This document shows positions 8,994-17,460 of a DNA stretch of 64,000 bases, piece after piece. Where the stretch lies: contig NZ_FUYA01000001.1 of the NCBI RefSeq assembly GCF_900167065.1, positions 372,001-436,000 on the forward strand, written 5' to 3'. The stretch's first letter is position 1; each line of letters begins with the position of its first letter. A program made the translations under genes and the position numbers. Source of the stretch: Desulfobaculum bizertense DSM 18034 (GTDB lineage: Bacteria > Desulfobacterota > Desulfovibrionia > Desulfovibrionales > Desulfovibrionaceae). The notes beneath the pieces are model-generated. The model was not told the DNA's origin and made no database searches. It was given only the letters and a program-made list of their open reading frames with translations.

Positions 8994-9809
8994 ATGAGGG
9001 AGGATGTAGTGGCGGCAGGTGCTCAGAAGGGCAAAACACATGGCGGCGCCTCATTTCCGACGGCAAGGGTCTTGCATGCCTGTTTTGTGCGGACGCTGTT
9101 TGTTGGTGCGGGCTTCAACACCCGCGGAATGCAGAATATTGGCCTCGCCTTTGCCATTGACCCCGGACTCCGAGCTATCTACGGCTCGGGCGAACCACTG
9201 CGTCATGCCCGGCAGCGCTATGTTGGGCATTACAACACGCATCCTTTCTGGACACCGCTCCTTCTTGGAATCTTTCTTGGTGTCGAAACAAAAATAGCTC
9301 GTGGGCTTTTGTCTCCAGAGGCATTTGGAAGCTTGAGAAGCACCACGATTTATGCGCTGTCTGCCATTGGCGACTCGTTTTTTGGTGGCAGCATACTGGT
9401 TTTTTGGTCCCTCGCGACGTTTTTGCTCTGGGCCTCTGGGCTAGGCTGGCTTGCGCTGGTCTTTGGTATTGCCTGCTTTTTCGCTCTGCAGGCATTCAAG
9501 GCCTACACATTTATGGCTGGCTATCGGCAGGGTTTGCAGATTCTGCACGTTCTAAAGAAGTGGGACCTGATTAATTGGGGGCAGCGATTCAAGCTTGTGA
9601 ACGCGCTGCTCGTTGCCGGAATCTGGTTTGTCTCATGGCCACAGCTCTTTTTGTGGTATGAGTGGCTTGCTGCGGTTCTGGCTTTGGGAGGCCTTGCTGG
9701 TGTTGTTTTTACGGCAGGGCTTTCACGGGAGGTTATTGTTGCGCTCCTTGTGACTGCGTACCTTGGCTACCCGTGGCTTGAGAAATTTTTGATTTCACTG
9801 TTTGCATGA
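8994..9809 (+). CDS. PTS mannose/fructose/sorbose-type EIID component
   Basis: The N-terminal part has the EIID signature FNTRGMQNIGLAFAIDPGLR and the block RHARQRYVGHYNTHPF, followed by several hydrophobic segments toward the C-terminus. EIID normally forms a membrane complex with EIIC to carry a sugar that EIIB phosphorylates. Here no EIIA, EIIB or EIIC gene is next to it; HPr and EI follow directly. The ATG at 8994 was kept, but GTG 9009 has the better ribosome site (GGGAGG at 8998-9003). Its partner components, if any, must be elsewhere. Confidence 0.85.
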   Translation: MREDVVAAGAQKGKTHGGASFPTARVLHACFVRTLFVGAGFNTRGMQNIGLAFAIDPGLRAIYGSGEPLRHARQRYVGHYNTHPFWTPLLLGIFLGVETKIARGLLSPEAFGSLRSTTIYALSAIGDSFFGGSILVFWSLATFLLWASGLGWLALVFGIACFFALQAFKAYTFMAGYRQGLQILHVLKKWDLINWGQRFKLVNALLVAGIWFVSWPQLFLWYEWLAAVLALGGLAGVVFTAGLSREVIVALLVTAYLGYPWLEKFLISLFA

Positions 9810-9870
9810 GATGATGACATCACACGACGAGAGCGCCCCGGAAGGGCGACCCAATACAATGGAGGACACA

Positions 9871-10164
9871 GTGCTGGAAACCGAAGCTGATGATTTCCGC
9901 AGTGCTCAGGTCTGCGTGCGAAACGAGCTTGGACTTCACGCCCGACCTGCTGCACGACTTGCCCAAGAGGCTCAGAAATTTGCCTCGGAAATTCTGCTTG
10001 AATCTGGTGACCAGTCTGTGGACGCAAAAAGTATTCTGGACCTGCTGACCCTTGCTGCCCCTCAGGGCTGCGCCCTGACGCTCCGGGCACGCGGCACTGA
10101 TGCTGGCAAGGCTGTTGACACTCTTCTGAACCTGTTTCTGAACCGCTTCGGCGAGGAGAAGTAG
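9871..10164 (+). CDS. ptsH: PTS phosphocarrier protein HPr
   Basis: An HPr domain of normal size with the phosphorylatable histidine in GLHARPAARLA and the regulatory-type serine in DAKSILDLLTLAAPQG, equivalent to the site used by HPr kinase in other bacteria. It passes phosphate from EI to EIIA proteins or regulatory targets. GTG 9871 was chosen because GGAGG at 9861-9865 precedes it at the right distance and it gives a 97-residue protein. The longer frame from 9802 overlaps the EIID gene and has no ribosome site. It overlaps ptsI by one base. Confidence 0.93.
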   Translation: MLETEADDFRSAQVCVRNELGLHARPAARLAQEAQKFASEILLESGDQSVDAKSILDLLTLAAPQGCALTLRARGTDAGKAVDTLLNLFLNRFGEEK

Positions 10165-11945
10165 TGGCCAAAAAGGTCATCACCGGTATTCCGGTCTCTT
10201 CTGGCATTGCCATTGGTAAAGCCTTTTTCATGAATCGGCGTCTTTACGGCGCCATTCCACGCCAGTCCATCGCTCAGGACCTTGTGGAAAGCGAAGCTGA
10301 ACGTCTGCGTCAGGCTGTTGACTGCGCGATTAGCGATTTGGTCGCTGTTCGGGAAGACCTGCCAAAGGAACTTTCTGACCACGCCCTCCTGATTGATTCG
10401 CACATTACAATTTTGCGGGACCCAAAGCTGAGCAAATCTGTGGTGAAGTACATCACCACAATGCAGATCAATGCTGAGTGGGCTTTGCTCAAGGCCATCA
10501 AGGATACCGAAGAAACCTTTGCCGCAATCAAGGATGACTACATCCGGGAGCGGATTCAGGATGTTCGGCTGATGGCTGACCGGGTTTTGTCCAAACTTAT
10601 GGGACTCTCCTCTGGGCTGACGGCCATTGAAGGCCGTATCATTTTGCTGGCGCATGATCTTGCCCCGTCCGACACTGCCGGACTGGAAGTCGACAAGATT
10701 ATGGCCTTTAGCACCACAGAAGGTGGCAAGACCTCGCACACCGGGATACTGGCAAGGACGCTTCAGATTCCTGCTATTGTTGGTGTGAGCGGGCTTGAAG
10801 ACAATATTACTGACGGTGAGTTTATCATTATTGACGCCCTCAAGGGGCGCATTCTGGTGGAGCCATCCGAAGAGGAGCTGGCGCACTACACCGAGTTGCA
10901 GAATCGTTTTGAGACATATCAGAAATCGATTCATCGCAACTGCCATCTTCCCGGCGAAACCATTGACGGTTTCCGGGTGGCTGTGCACTCCAACATAGAA
11001 CTTTTTGAAGAAGTCGCTGCTGTTCTTGATTACGGCGGGGAGGGCATTGGGCTGTTCCGGACGGAATACAGCTACATGAATCGCCCCTCTCTCCCAACTG
11101 AGGAAGAGCTGTATGAGGAGTACAAGGAACTTGCCGAGATTATGGACGGCAAGAAGGTGACCTATCGGACACTAGACCTTGGCTCGGACAAGCTGCTTTC
11201 CCAGCATGCGCAGATTAGCGAGCGGAACCCGGCCCTTGGCCTGCGGTCCATTCGTTTTTGTCTCCAGCACAAGGATATGTTCAAAACGCAACTTCGCGCT
11301 ATTTTGCGCGCTGCCGTACATGGCAACTGCGCTATGATGTATCCAATGATTTCAGGGCTGCGGGAGCTTCGCGAAGCGAACAAGGTTTTGTTTGAGGTCA
11401 AGCAGGACCTGCGGCGTGACGGACTCCATTTTGCCGAGAATATCCCGGTCGGCATTATGGTCGAGCTGCCTTCGGCGGTCATGACTGCCGAGCTTCTGGC
11501 GCGTGAAGTCGACTTTTTCTCCATTGGTACCAATGACCTGATTCAGTACTCACTCGGTATTGACAGAACCAACAAAGATGTTTCCTATCTGTATCAGCCT
11601 TTGCATCCGGCTGTGCTGCGGTCCATCAAAATGGTTGTTGACGCCGCGCATCAGTCTGGCATTGAGGTGAGTCTGTGTGGCGAGGTTGCCTCTGATCCAT
11701 TCTGTGTGCCCATCCTTTTGGGAATGCAGATTGATTCGCTGAGCATGAACCCGCAGGCTATCCCCGGCATCAAGCGCATCATTCGTCAGACCACAATGGA
11801 CGAGTGCAAAACGCTTTTGCGGCGCATTTTGGATTGCCGTACCGTTATGAAGATTAATCGTCTGGTTATGGATTCTATCTTTACCAGATTCCCGGAAGAA
11901 CTGACTTTTTATTCATCGCTCCTTGATTTGGACGACATGGTTTAA
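10164..11945 (+). CDS. ptsI: Phosphoenolpyruvate-protein phosphotransferase (Enzyme I)
   Basis: EI takes phosphate from PEP and gives it to HPr. The active histidine is in GGKTSHTGILARTLQIP near residue 192. The PEP-binding half contains GEGIGLFRTEY and NPALGLRSIRF, and the catalytic-type cysteine is in SLCGEVASDP near residue 504. Length 593 is normal. It starts with GTG overlapping the ptsH stop codon, so the two are translationally coupled. Together with EIID this makes a partial PTS that could serve regulation rather than sugar uptake (inference). Confidence 0.97.
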   Translation: MAKKVITGIPVSSGIAIGKAFFMNRRLYGAIPRQSIAQDLVESEAERLRQAVDCAISDLVAVREDLPKELSDHALLIDSHITILRDPKLSKSVVKYITTMQINAEWALLKAIKDTEETFAAIKDDYIRERIQDVRLMADRVLSKLMGLSSGLTAIEGRIILLAHDLAPSDTAGLEVDKIMAFSTTEGGKTSHTGILARTLQIPAIVGVSGLEDNITDGEFIIIDALKGRILVEPSEEELAHYTELQNRFETYQKSIHRNCHLPGETIDGFRVAVHSNIELFEEVAAVLDYGGEGIGLFRTEYSYMNRPSLPTEEELYEEYKELAEIMDGKKVTYRTLDLGSDKLLSQHAQISERNPALGLRSIRFCLQHKDMFKTQLRAILRAAVHGNCAMMYPMISGLRELREANKVLFEVKQDLRRDGLHFAENIPVGIMVELPSAVMTAELLAREVDFFSIGTNDLIQYSLGIDRTNKDVSYLYQPLHPAVLRSIKMVVDAAHQSGIEVSLCGEVASDPFCVPILLGMQIDSLSMNPQAIPGIKRIIRQTTMDECKTLLRRILDCRTVMKINRLVMDSIFTRFPEELTFYSSLLDLDDMV

Positions 11946-11951
11946 AAATAT

Positions 11952-12425
11952 ATGGCGAAATCAGTGAACAGGGCGGGCACAAAATCTGTTGCCGTGAACA
12001 AGAACGCCCGCCGGAATTATGAAATTTTGGAAGTCTATGAGGCTGGCATTTCCCTCATGGGCTCCGAGGTCAAGTCCATTCGAAATGGGCACGTGAGTTT
12101 CAAGGACGGGTATGTGCGCGTTGCTGGCGGTCAGGCCATGCTTATTGGCGTTCACATCGCTCCCTATGAAAACGCCGTGTACACAGGTCACGAGCCTGAA
12201 CGCGAGCGTCGGCTTCTTTTGCACAGTCGGGAGATTGAAGCCCTTGAGGCAAAAGTTGACCAGAAAGGTCTGTCCGTTATCCCCATCCGACTCTATTTCC
12301 GCAACGGCAAGTTAAAGGTTGAAATCGGTCTCGGCCGAGGCAAAAAGAACTTTGACCGCCGCGACGACATCAAGCGTCGAGATATTGCCCGCGACACTGC
12401 CCGCGAGCTTGCCCGCTTTAAATAG
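11952..12425 (+). CDS. smpB: SsrA-binding protein SmpB
   Basis: SmpB binds tmRNA and is needed for ribosome rescue by trans-translation. Its 157 residues include NKNARRNYEILEVYEAGISL, GSEVKSIRNGHVSFKDGYV and the basic C-terminal tail GRGKKNFDRRDDIKRRDIAR, all family hallmarks. It starts 6 bases after the ptsI stop and is followed after 8 bases by the FAD oxidase gene. The tmRNA gene itself was not seen in the window. Confidence 0.98.
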   Translation: MAKSVNRAGTKSVAVNKNARRNYEILEVYEAGISLMGSEVKSIRNGHVSFKDGYVRVAGGQAMLIGVHIAPYENAVYTGHEPERERRLLLHSREIEALEAKVDQKGLSVIPIRLYFRNGKLKVEIGLGRGKKNFDRRDDIKRRDIARDTARELARFK

Positions 12426-12433
12426 GAGACCGT

Positions 12434-13801
12434 ATGCTCTCCTCTGCACAGCAGTCTTTTTTATCCGGCATTTTCTCTGAGGAAGACATCAGCTTTTCCC
12501 CAGAGGAAATTTGCGCCTATGGCGGCGATTCCAGCAGGCTTTTTGCCATGCCGTGGGCCGTTGTCCAGCCTCGAAACGTGGAGCAGGTGCAGGAACTTTT
12601 GCAGTTTGCCCATGCCGAGCGCATTCCTCTTTTCCCAAGATCTCGCGGCACGAACGTTGTTGGTGCCTGTGTGCCTCAGGGCGGCGGTATTGTCGTCTCA
12701 TCTCTGAATCTCAACGCCATTCGGGATATTAGCCCGACGGACTTTGTGGCCGTTGCTGAACCCGGTGTCGTGACCGCAAAGCTTCAGAGTGCCTGTGCTG
12801 CAAAGTCACTTTTTTATCCCCCGGACCCCGCCAGCCATCGCATTTCCACCATCGGTGGAAATGTTTCCACCAATGCAGGTGGCATGCGCGCCGTAAAGTA
12901 TGGCGTTACCCGTGACTATGTGCTCGGGTTGAAAGCCGTGCTCCCCGGTGGGCAGCTTATTGAGTGTGGTGGGCGCACCCACAAGAATGTTGTCGGCTTG
13001 GATCTGACACGTCTTTTCGTCGGCTCCGAGGGGACGCTGGGATTTATCACGGAGCTTGAGCTAAAGCTTCTCCCGCTCCCGCAGCAGACGGCGTCTGTGC
13101 TCGTAGGTTTTTCTTCTCTCGAAGCTGCGCTTCATGCTGCATCCGAGGTCTTCCGGGCAGGAATTTTGCCCGTGGCGATGGAGTTCATGGCGCGCGAAGT
13201 GCTCGAAGCTCTTTCCGCCGTCACCACGGCTCCGTGGCCAGAGGCGACCCGAGCGGTGCTTCTCCTCAAGCTTGATGGCTCAGAGGAAGTTCTCCCCCTT
13301 GAGCTTGCGCGTTTATCTCGTGTCCTTGAATTATGTTCCCCTTCGTTTCTCGCCACCGGGCAGGGGGCCGACGAAGAAGCTCTGTGGGAAGTGCGGCGGC
13401 TTATCAATCCCGCGTCTTTCACCGTCGCGCCAGACAAGATGTCTGACGATGTCACTGTGCCGCGTGGGCGTGTCGTTGAGGCTGTTGCTGGTATTCGTGA
13501 GGCCGCAGCCCGACACAAGCTTGTGACTCTCGTTTTCGGCCATCTCGGTGACGGCAATCTGCACGTTAATGTGATGTATGACAAAACCGCCGGGCAGCTC
13601 CCCGTCGCTAAAGCGCTCAAGGATGATGTGTTGAAGGTCGTCCTCGGCTGTGGCGGTACGATGTCTGGCGAGCATGGCGTCGGCATGACCAAGTATCCAT
13701 ATTTCAACAGGCAAATCGGACCCGTCGAGCGGCAGCTCATGCGCCGGATTAAAGCCGATTTCGACCCCCGGAACATCATGAACCCCGGTAAAGCCTATTA
13801 G
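12434..13801 (+). CDS. glcD: FAD-binding oxidase, glycolate oxidase / D-lactate dehydrogenase subunit (GlcD-like)
   Basis: A PCMH-type flavoprotein of 455 residues. The FAD-binding half includes PRSRGTNVVGACVPQGGGIV, GNVSTNAGGMRAVKYGVTRD and GSEGTLGFITELELKLLP. The C-terminal cap ends with FGHLGDGNLHVN, GEHGVGMTK and DPRNIMNPGKAY, the classic GlcD/DLD ending. It oxidises a 2-hydroxy acid, most likely D-lactate in a sulfate reducer (inference), and normally works with an Fe-S subunit such as the one at 16219-17409. It is separated from that gene by a repeat element and three other genes. GGAG precedes the ATG. Confidence 0.93.
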   Translation: MLSSAQQSFLSGIFSEEDISFSPEEICAYGGDSSRLFAMPWAVVQPRNVEQVQELLQFAHAERIPLFPRSRGTNVVGACVPQGGGIVVSSLNLNAIRDISPTDFVAVAEPGVVTAKLQSACAAKSLFYPPDPASHRISTIGGNVSTNAGGMRAVKYGVTRDYVLGLKAVLPGGQLIECGGRTHKNVVGLDLTRLFVGSEGTLGFITELELKLLPLPQQTASVLVGFSSLEAALHAASEVFRAGILPVAMEFMAREVLEALSAVTTAPWPEATRAVLLLKLDGSEEVLPLELARLSRVLELCSPSFLATGQGADEEALWEVRRLINPASFTVAPDKMSDDVTVPRGRVVEAVAGIREAAARHKLVTLVFGHLGDGNLHVNVMYDKTAGQLPVAKALKDDVLKVVLGCGGTMSGEHGVGMTKYPYFNRQIGPVERQLMRRIKADFDPRNIMNPGKAY

Positions 13802-14255
13802 AATAGAATGAGCTGGGAGAAGATTTGGGGGCCAGCCCCCAAACCCCCGCGTAAGGGAATGATTCCCTTACGTATCCTCATCGAGTTTAAAAGCCGTGCA
13901 AGCTTCGCTTGCACGGCTTTTAAACTTGTTGGGGCTGCCTAAAGCGGCTTCTTTCTCTTTCCCGTGCGTTGCCACCATTTTCTTTTTGAACGCTTGCGTT
14001 CAAGAAGAAAATAAGTGCGGCAGAAAAAAGCAGAAGAACACGCGTTGAGGAAATTCCCCTAGCTCAAAAAATAAGGCTGATGGAGAGGAAAGCGAAGCTT
14101 TCATCCCATTCAGCCTTATTTTTTGAGCGATAGCGGGATTCCCAAGGGCCTCGTCCTTGGGCGGGGTCAAGGGGCAGCGCCCCTTGCAGGGCTTGGGGCA
14201 GCGCCCCAATAAACCTGCCAAGCCCACCTTGCAGAGCACAGGGCGGAGTCTTGTA
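13802..14255 (+). repeat. Multi-hairpin dispersed element, copy A
   Basis: A non-coding element that starts directly after the glcD stop codon. Its order of parts is: GGGGGCCAGCCCCC at 13827-13840; palindrome GTAAGGGAATGATTCCCTTAC at 13851-13871; 20-bp perfect stem at 13884-13926 with loop TTC; 17-bp stem at 13977-14012; 19-bp stem with an inner 6-bp stem at 14062-14128; CCCAAGG/CCTTGGG at 14141-14161; CAAGGGG/CCCCTTG near 14168-14186; and TTGGGGC/GCCCCAA near 14193-14209. The same order, orientation and linkers recur at 27944-28502 and 44262-44700. Short open frames on the minus strand across it look like by-products of the palindromes. No transposase, target-site duplication or promoter was seen inside. 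Confidence 0.9.
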
Positions 14256-14278
14256 ACCTACCTTTACAGCAGTATAAG
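14251..14278 (+). promoter_or_regulatory. Candidate sigma-70 promoter for the 14357 gene pair
   Basis: TTGTAA at 14251-14256, a 16-base spacer and TATAAG at 14273-14278 lie just outside repeat copy A and about 80 bases before the next start codon. Confidence 0.45.
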
Positions 14279-14356
14279 TTCTATAGATACCTTGATTTAG
14301 GGCGCGAGCTTCTCTAGGATACGTGAGAAAATTGAAGCCCATAGAGGAGGGGGATT

Positions 14357-14707
14357 GTGGAGACGTTTGTTTGCATACTGACAGTTCTGCTTACTGTAGG
14401 TGTTTTCAGTGCATACGTTACGCAATTGCGGCGGCGGAACCGAGAACAGCTCGCGGTGCTGGATGAAGAGCGGAGTACACTGGAGCGGGATTTGCTGTCG
14501 CTTGGTGAACAGATTCGCGGGAAGCACGATGAGCTTGCACATCTTCGTGAAGAATGCGCGCGATCCGAGGAGGCAGAGCGAGCCTTGCAGGAGAAACTTG
14601 AGAGCGAGGAGACAGAGCTGAACGCGGCGGAGAAGAGGAAGAGAGAGCGTGGCGGGAGCCGAGGGATGAGCTTCCGCAAAAAGCGAAGGGAGGTCGAAAG
14701 CGTATGA
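14357..14707 (+). CDS. Small membrane-anchored coiled-coil protein (unknown)
   Basis: I do not recognise this 116-residue protein. It has one N-terminal hydrophobic segment (about residues 3-22), then a long charged, heptad-rich region (residues about 25-95, many Glu, Leu and Arg) that looks like a coiled coil, and a strongly basic C-terminus. The GTG start has a strong AGGAGGGGG site in front. The stop overlaps the start of the next gene by four bases, and the next protein has the same architecture, so the two probably form one complex (inference). Confidence 0.75.
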   Translation: METFVCILTVLLTVGVFSAYVTQLRRRNREQLAVLDEERSTLERDLLSLGEQIRGKHDELAHLREECARSEEAERALQEKLESEETELNAAEKRKRERGGSRGMSFRKKRREVESV

Positions 14708-15156
14708 GCATGTTCTGGACGACAATGGGGCTGCTGCTGTTCGGAATAGTTGGGGGATTTTTTTGTTACCGGGAAAAGAGCGAATTTCTGGAGCGCCGAC
14801 GGGTGGTAGAAAAGGAGTGCCGAAAGCTTGGGGGCGAGCTGGACACCTTGTCGCTGGAGTACGAAGATTTGGTGCGGCAACAGCGGGTGCTGGAGCGCAA
14901 GGCAGATATGCTGGCGCGTCGGGAGCGAAAAATTCAGAAAGAGATCCAGACGCTGGATGAAAAACGAAATGCCCGAAATCCAGTGCAGTGGCTGCTGAAC
15001 TCCGGGCATATTACGGAAAAACATTTAGCAAAGGCGAAGAGCTATATCGAAGGCACGAGTTGCCCGCTTCCACTGGAAGACGTGCTGGTGATGCTGGATA
15101 TGATTTCGCCGGGTGTTATGAGGCTTGCGAAGCAGGCCGTGTCTTCTTCTGGCTGA
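14704..15156 (+). CDS. Membrane-anchored coiled-coil protein (unknown), partner of upstream gene
   Basis: 150 residues, not recognised. An N-terminal hydrophobic segment (FWTTMGLLLFGIVGGFFCY) is followed by a heptad-rich charged region to about residue 95. A C-terminal globular part contains PVQWLLNSGHITEKHLAKAK and EDVLVMLDMISPG. It overlaps the previous gene by ATGA, showing translational coupling. Its last 41 bases overlap the 3' end of the EamA gene on the opposite strand, so both proteins share sequence there in antisense. Role unknown; a membrane scaffold is only a guess. Confidence 0.75.
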   Translation: MSMFWTTMGLLLFGIVGGFFCYREKSEFLERRRVVEKECRKLGGELDTLSLEYEDLVRQQRVLERKADMLARRERKIQKEIQTLDEKRNARNPVQWLLNSGHITEKHLAKAKSYIEGTSCPLPLEDVLVMLDMISPGVMRLAKQAVSSSG

Positions 15157-16024
15157 GAAAGATACCGGCGAGAACGAGACCGGAGGCGATCATCTGCTGG
15201 CCGGTAAAGGTCTCGCCGAGGACGAGCCAGCCAAGGAACACTGTGAATACCGGGATAAGATTAATAAACGCGGTAGACTGGCTGGCCGGGATCTGACTGA
15301 CGGCATAATTGTGAAGGCCGTACCCGCCGAGAGTCACAATACTGCCGAGATAGACCACAGAAAGCACGCCTTCGGTAGGAAAGTGTGTTGGGATGACAGT
15401 TGTGGGCAAAAAGAGCAGCGGGAAAAAGAAGGCGGCACCAGCGACGGCCTGAAATGCGGTCAAAAAGTTGGAAGAATAGCGAAAGGAGAGCCGCTTGAGC
15501 ATGATGACGTAGCCTGTTGCCGAGGCCATAGCGAGGGCTTCCAGAATATTGCCAAGGACGGGAGCCGGGGCATTTTCTGTTGTTTCACCAGAAAGGCTGA
15601 GCCAGATAACGCCAGCAACGGCAAGAAGAAAGCCTGCCATCATCCATCGGCTGATTTTTTCTTTCAGAAATGGAATTGCAGCAATGCCTACAAAAAGAGG
15701 CAAAAGGGATGTAACCATGCCAGCCTGAGCTGCAGAGGTGTATTTGAGCGCGTGAGACTCAAAGACGAAATAGAGAAACGGCTCGCAAAAAGCCATAAAG
15801 CAAAGAGGCTTCCAGTCTCCGGCTTTGTACTGAACTCGTGTGAGGTATCCAAAAAGTGGGATGAGACAGATGCTTCCAATGAGCATTCGACCAAAGATCA
15901 AGACGTTGGGGTCAAAATGGCTGAGTCCAATCTTCATCGCCACAAAAGAGCTGCTCCAGAGAAGTACTGCACCGAGCAGTGCAATGTATGGTACTGGAGA
16001 CAGGTTTTTTTTCTGAGTCGTCAT
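15116..16024 (-). CDS. EamA/DMT-family drug/metabolite transporter
   Basis: A 302-residue integral membrane protein with about ten hydrophobic segments in two related halves, the EamA layout. Typical pieces are LLGAVLLWSSSFVAMKIGL at the N-terminus, GMVTSLLPLFVGIAAIPFLKE, and in the second half VSQIPASQSTAFINLIPVF followed by GWLVLGETFTGQQMIASGLV. These proteins export or import amino acids, nucleotides or drugs; the substrate cannot be told from sequence. The 3' end runs 41 bases into the opposite-strand coiled-coil gene. Confidence 0.9.
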   Translation of the reverse strand: MTTQKKNLSPVPYIALLGAVLLWSSSFVAMKIGLSHFDPNVLIFGRMLIGSICLIPLFGYLTRVQYKAGDWKPLCFMAFCEPFLYFVFESHALKYTSAAQAGMVTSLLPLFVGIAAIPFLKEKISRWMMAGFLLAVAGVIWLSLSGETTENAPAPVLGNILEALAMASATGYVIMLKRLSFRYSSNFLTAFQAVAGAAFFFPLLFLPTTVIPTHFPTEGVLSVVYLGSIVTLGGYGLHNYAVSQIPASQSTAFINLIPVFTVFLGWLVLGETFTGQQMIASGLVLAGIFLSQKKTRPASQAS

Positions 16025-16218
16025 TTCCTTCCCTTGCGTGGGTTCTGCGTCAAAAAGTTGCGTTGCGTCAGATGCTTATATCCCACTAAGAAAGCTTGTC
16101 CAGCATAACATTTTTTTTAATTGAATCAGCGCATTGACTGGACCCATTCGCGGACTTATTGTCCCAGATTGCGGAACAGGACCAACTGCTCTGCGAGTTT
16201 TGGGATATATTACAGATC

Positions 16219-17409
16219 ATGACGCAAGAGAAAAACGTACAATCGCAGGACACCGGGACGGATCCACAGTGTATACAGTGTGGGCGTTGCCTGGAAGTCT
16301 GTCCACTGTTTAGCGCGACGCAAAAGGAAGAGCTGAGTCCTCGTGGACGCATGCTGCTTCTGGAGCGTTTTGCCGAGACCCCGGAACTCTTTTCTGAAAA
16401 GAAAGCCGCATCGCTGGCCGCGAGTTGCCTGACCTGTGGCCGATGCCATAAGGCCTGCCCTCGGAACGTGGATGTGCCACATGCGGTGGCGCGAGTCCGG
16501 GCAGAACACGCAGGTATTGCCCGCAGACTCTGGAAGGTCTGGATCGAAAGCTCTGCACTGTCGTGGCCGCTTTTTTCGCGTATGGCAAAACTGGCAGCTC
16601 CAGTGTGTGGCAAGGGCGATTCCCGAATTCCATCTTCTGCCAAAAAGCTCGCCGCACTGGCTGAGCCACGAAAACTTGCCGGGTTCCTCCGTCCAGAAAG
16701 TGCGCCAGCTTGCCAATATGACCGGAAGGCCGTAGTTTTCCCAGGCTGCCTTGCTCAGGCTGTTACCCGGCGATGGACCAGCTCCGCAGAAAAACTGCTG
16801 GAGTTTTTGGGCTTTGAAACCGCTGTGCGCCCTAAGTGGGACTGCTGCGGAGCGAGCCTTGGTCATGCAGGGGCAGAAGCCGCCCAGAAAAACGCCAGAG
16901 CGCATAACGTCGAGCTGTGGCGTGAGGCCGGAGAACATTTGCTGGTGACCTTCTGTGCAAGCTGCCACGCAGGGCTTGCCGCCTATGCGACCTGTTCGTC
17001 ACTTTTTCGTGATAGGGCAGAGGCCGAGCGCTTTGCCGAGAGTCTCCTTCCCCTTTCTTCCCTGTGTCAGGGTATGAGCGTTGAACAAAGCGGTGATATG
17101 CCGTCGAGTTTGGTGTACCATCATCCGTGCCATGCTCCAGATGGGGACCCGGATGCAGTTCTGCTGCACGATCTTTTAGGACAATCTTTCCGCCAGCCCG
17201 ATGCCGCAGAGTGTTGTGGCATGGGTGGCATCCTCCAGCTTACCGCTCCAGAACTTTCTGCGACCGTCGGGAAACGCTGTTGGGAAGGCCTGCTGCAAGA
17301 GTCGCCTTCCTGCGTGCTGACAGGATGCAGCGGATGTTATTCCCAGCTTGCCGGAACAGCCCCAGAGGGCGTGACCGTTGCACACTGGCTGGATATGTTT
17401 GATCTATGA
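16219..17409 (+). CDS. glcF: Fe-S oxidoreductase subunit, GlcF/D-lactate dehydrogenase type
   Basis: The N-terminal part holds two 4Fe-4S ferredoxin motifs, CIQCGRCLEVCP and CLTCGRCHKACP. The C-terminal half has two cysteine-rich CCG-type blocks: WDCCGASLGHAG with TFCASCHAG, and YHHPCHAPDGD with AECCGMGGILQL, as in GlcF and LldE/DsrK-like proteins. It would take electrons from a flavoprotein such as the GlcD-like protein at 12434-13801 and pass them to quinone or a cytochrome (inference). The open frame extends upstream to a TTG at 16159; ATG 16219 is used, but no clear ribosome site supports either. Confidence 0.9.
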   Translation: MTQEKNVQSQDTGTDPQCIQCGRCLEVCPLFSATQKEELSPRGRMLLLERFAETPELFSEKKAASLAASCLTCGRCHKACPRNVDVPHAVARVRAEHAGIARRLWKVWIESSALSWPLFSRMAKLAAPVCGKGDSRIPSSAKKLAALAEPRKLAGFLRPESAPACQYDRKAVVFPGCLAQAVTRRWTSSAEKLLEFLGFETAVRPKWDCCGASLGHAGAEAAQKNARAHNVELWREAGEHLLVTFCASCHAGLAAYATCSSLFRDRAEAERFAESLLPLSSLCQGMSVEQSGDMPSSLVYHHPCHAPDGDPDAVLLHDLLGQSFRQPDAAECCGMGGILQLTAPELSATVGKRCWEGLLQESPSCVLTGCSGCYSQLAGTAPEGVTVAHWLDMFDL

Positions 17410-17460
17410 TTTTTGACCCGAACGCCATCTTCTGGCGTTTTGACATACGAGGAGAAATAT

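Noticed and set aside
14000-14239. Minus-strand open frames across repeat copies A and B (also 14064-14342, 28305-28520)
   Set aside because: They follow the palindromic repeats, share peptide pieces only because the DNA repeats, and have no ribosome sites.
15125-16108. 327-codon plus-strand frame
   Set aside because: It lies antisense within the EamA transporter gene, is very rich in Lys and charged residues, and has no family features.
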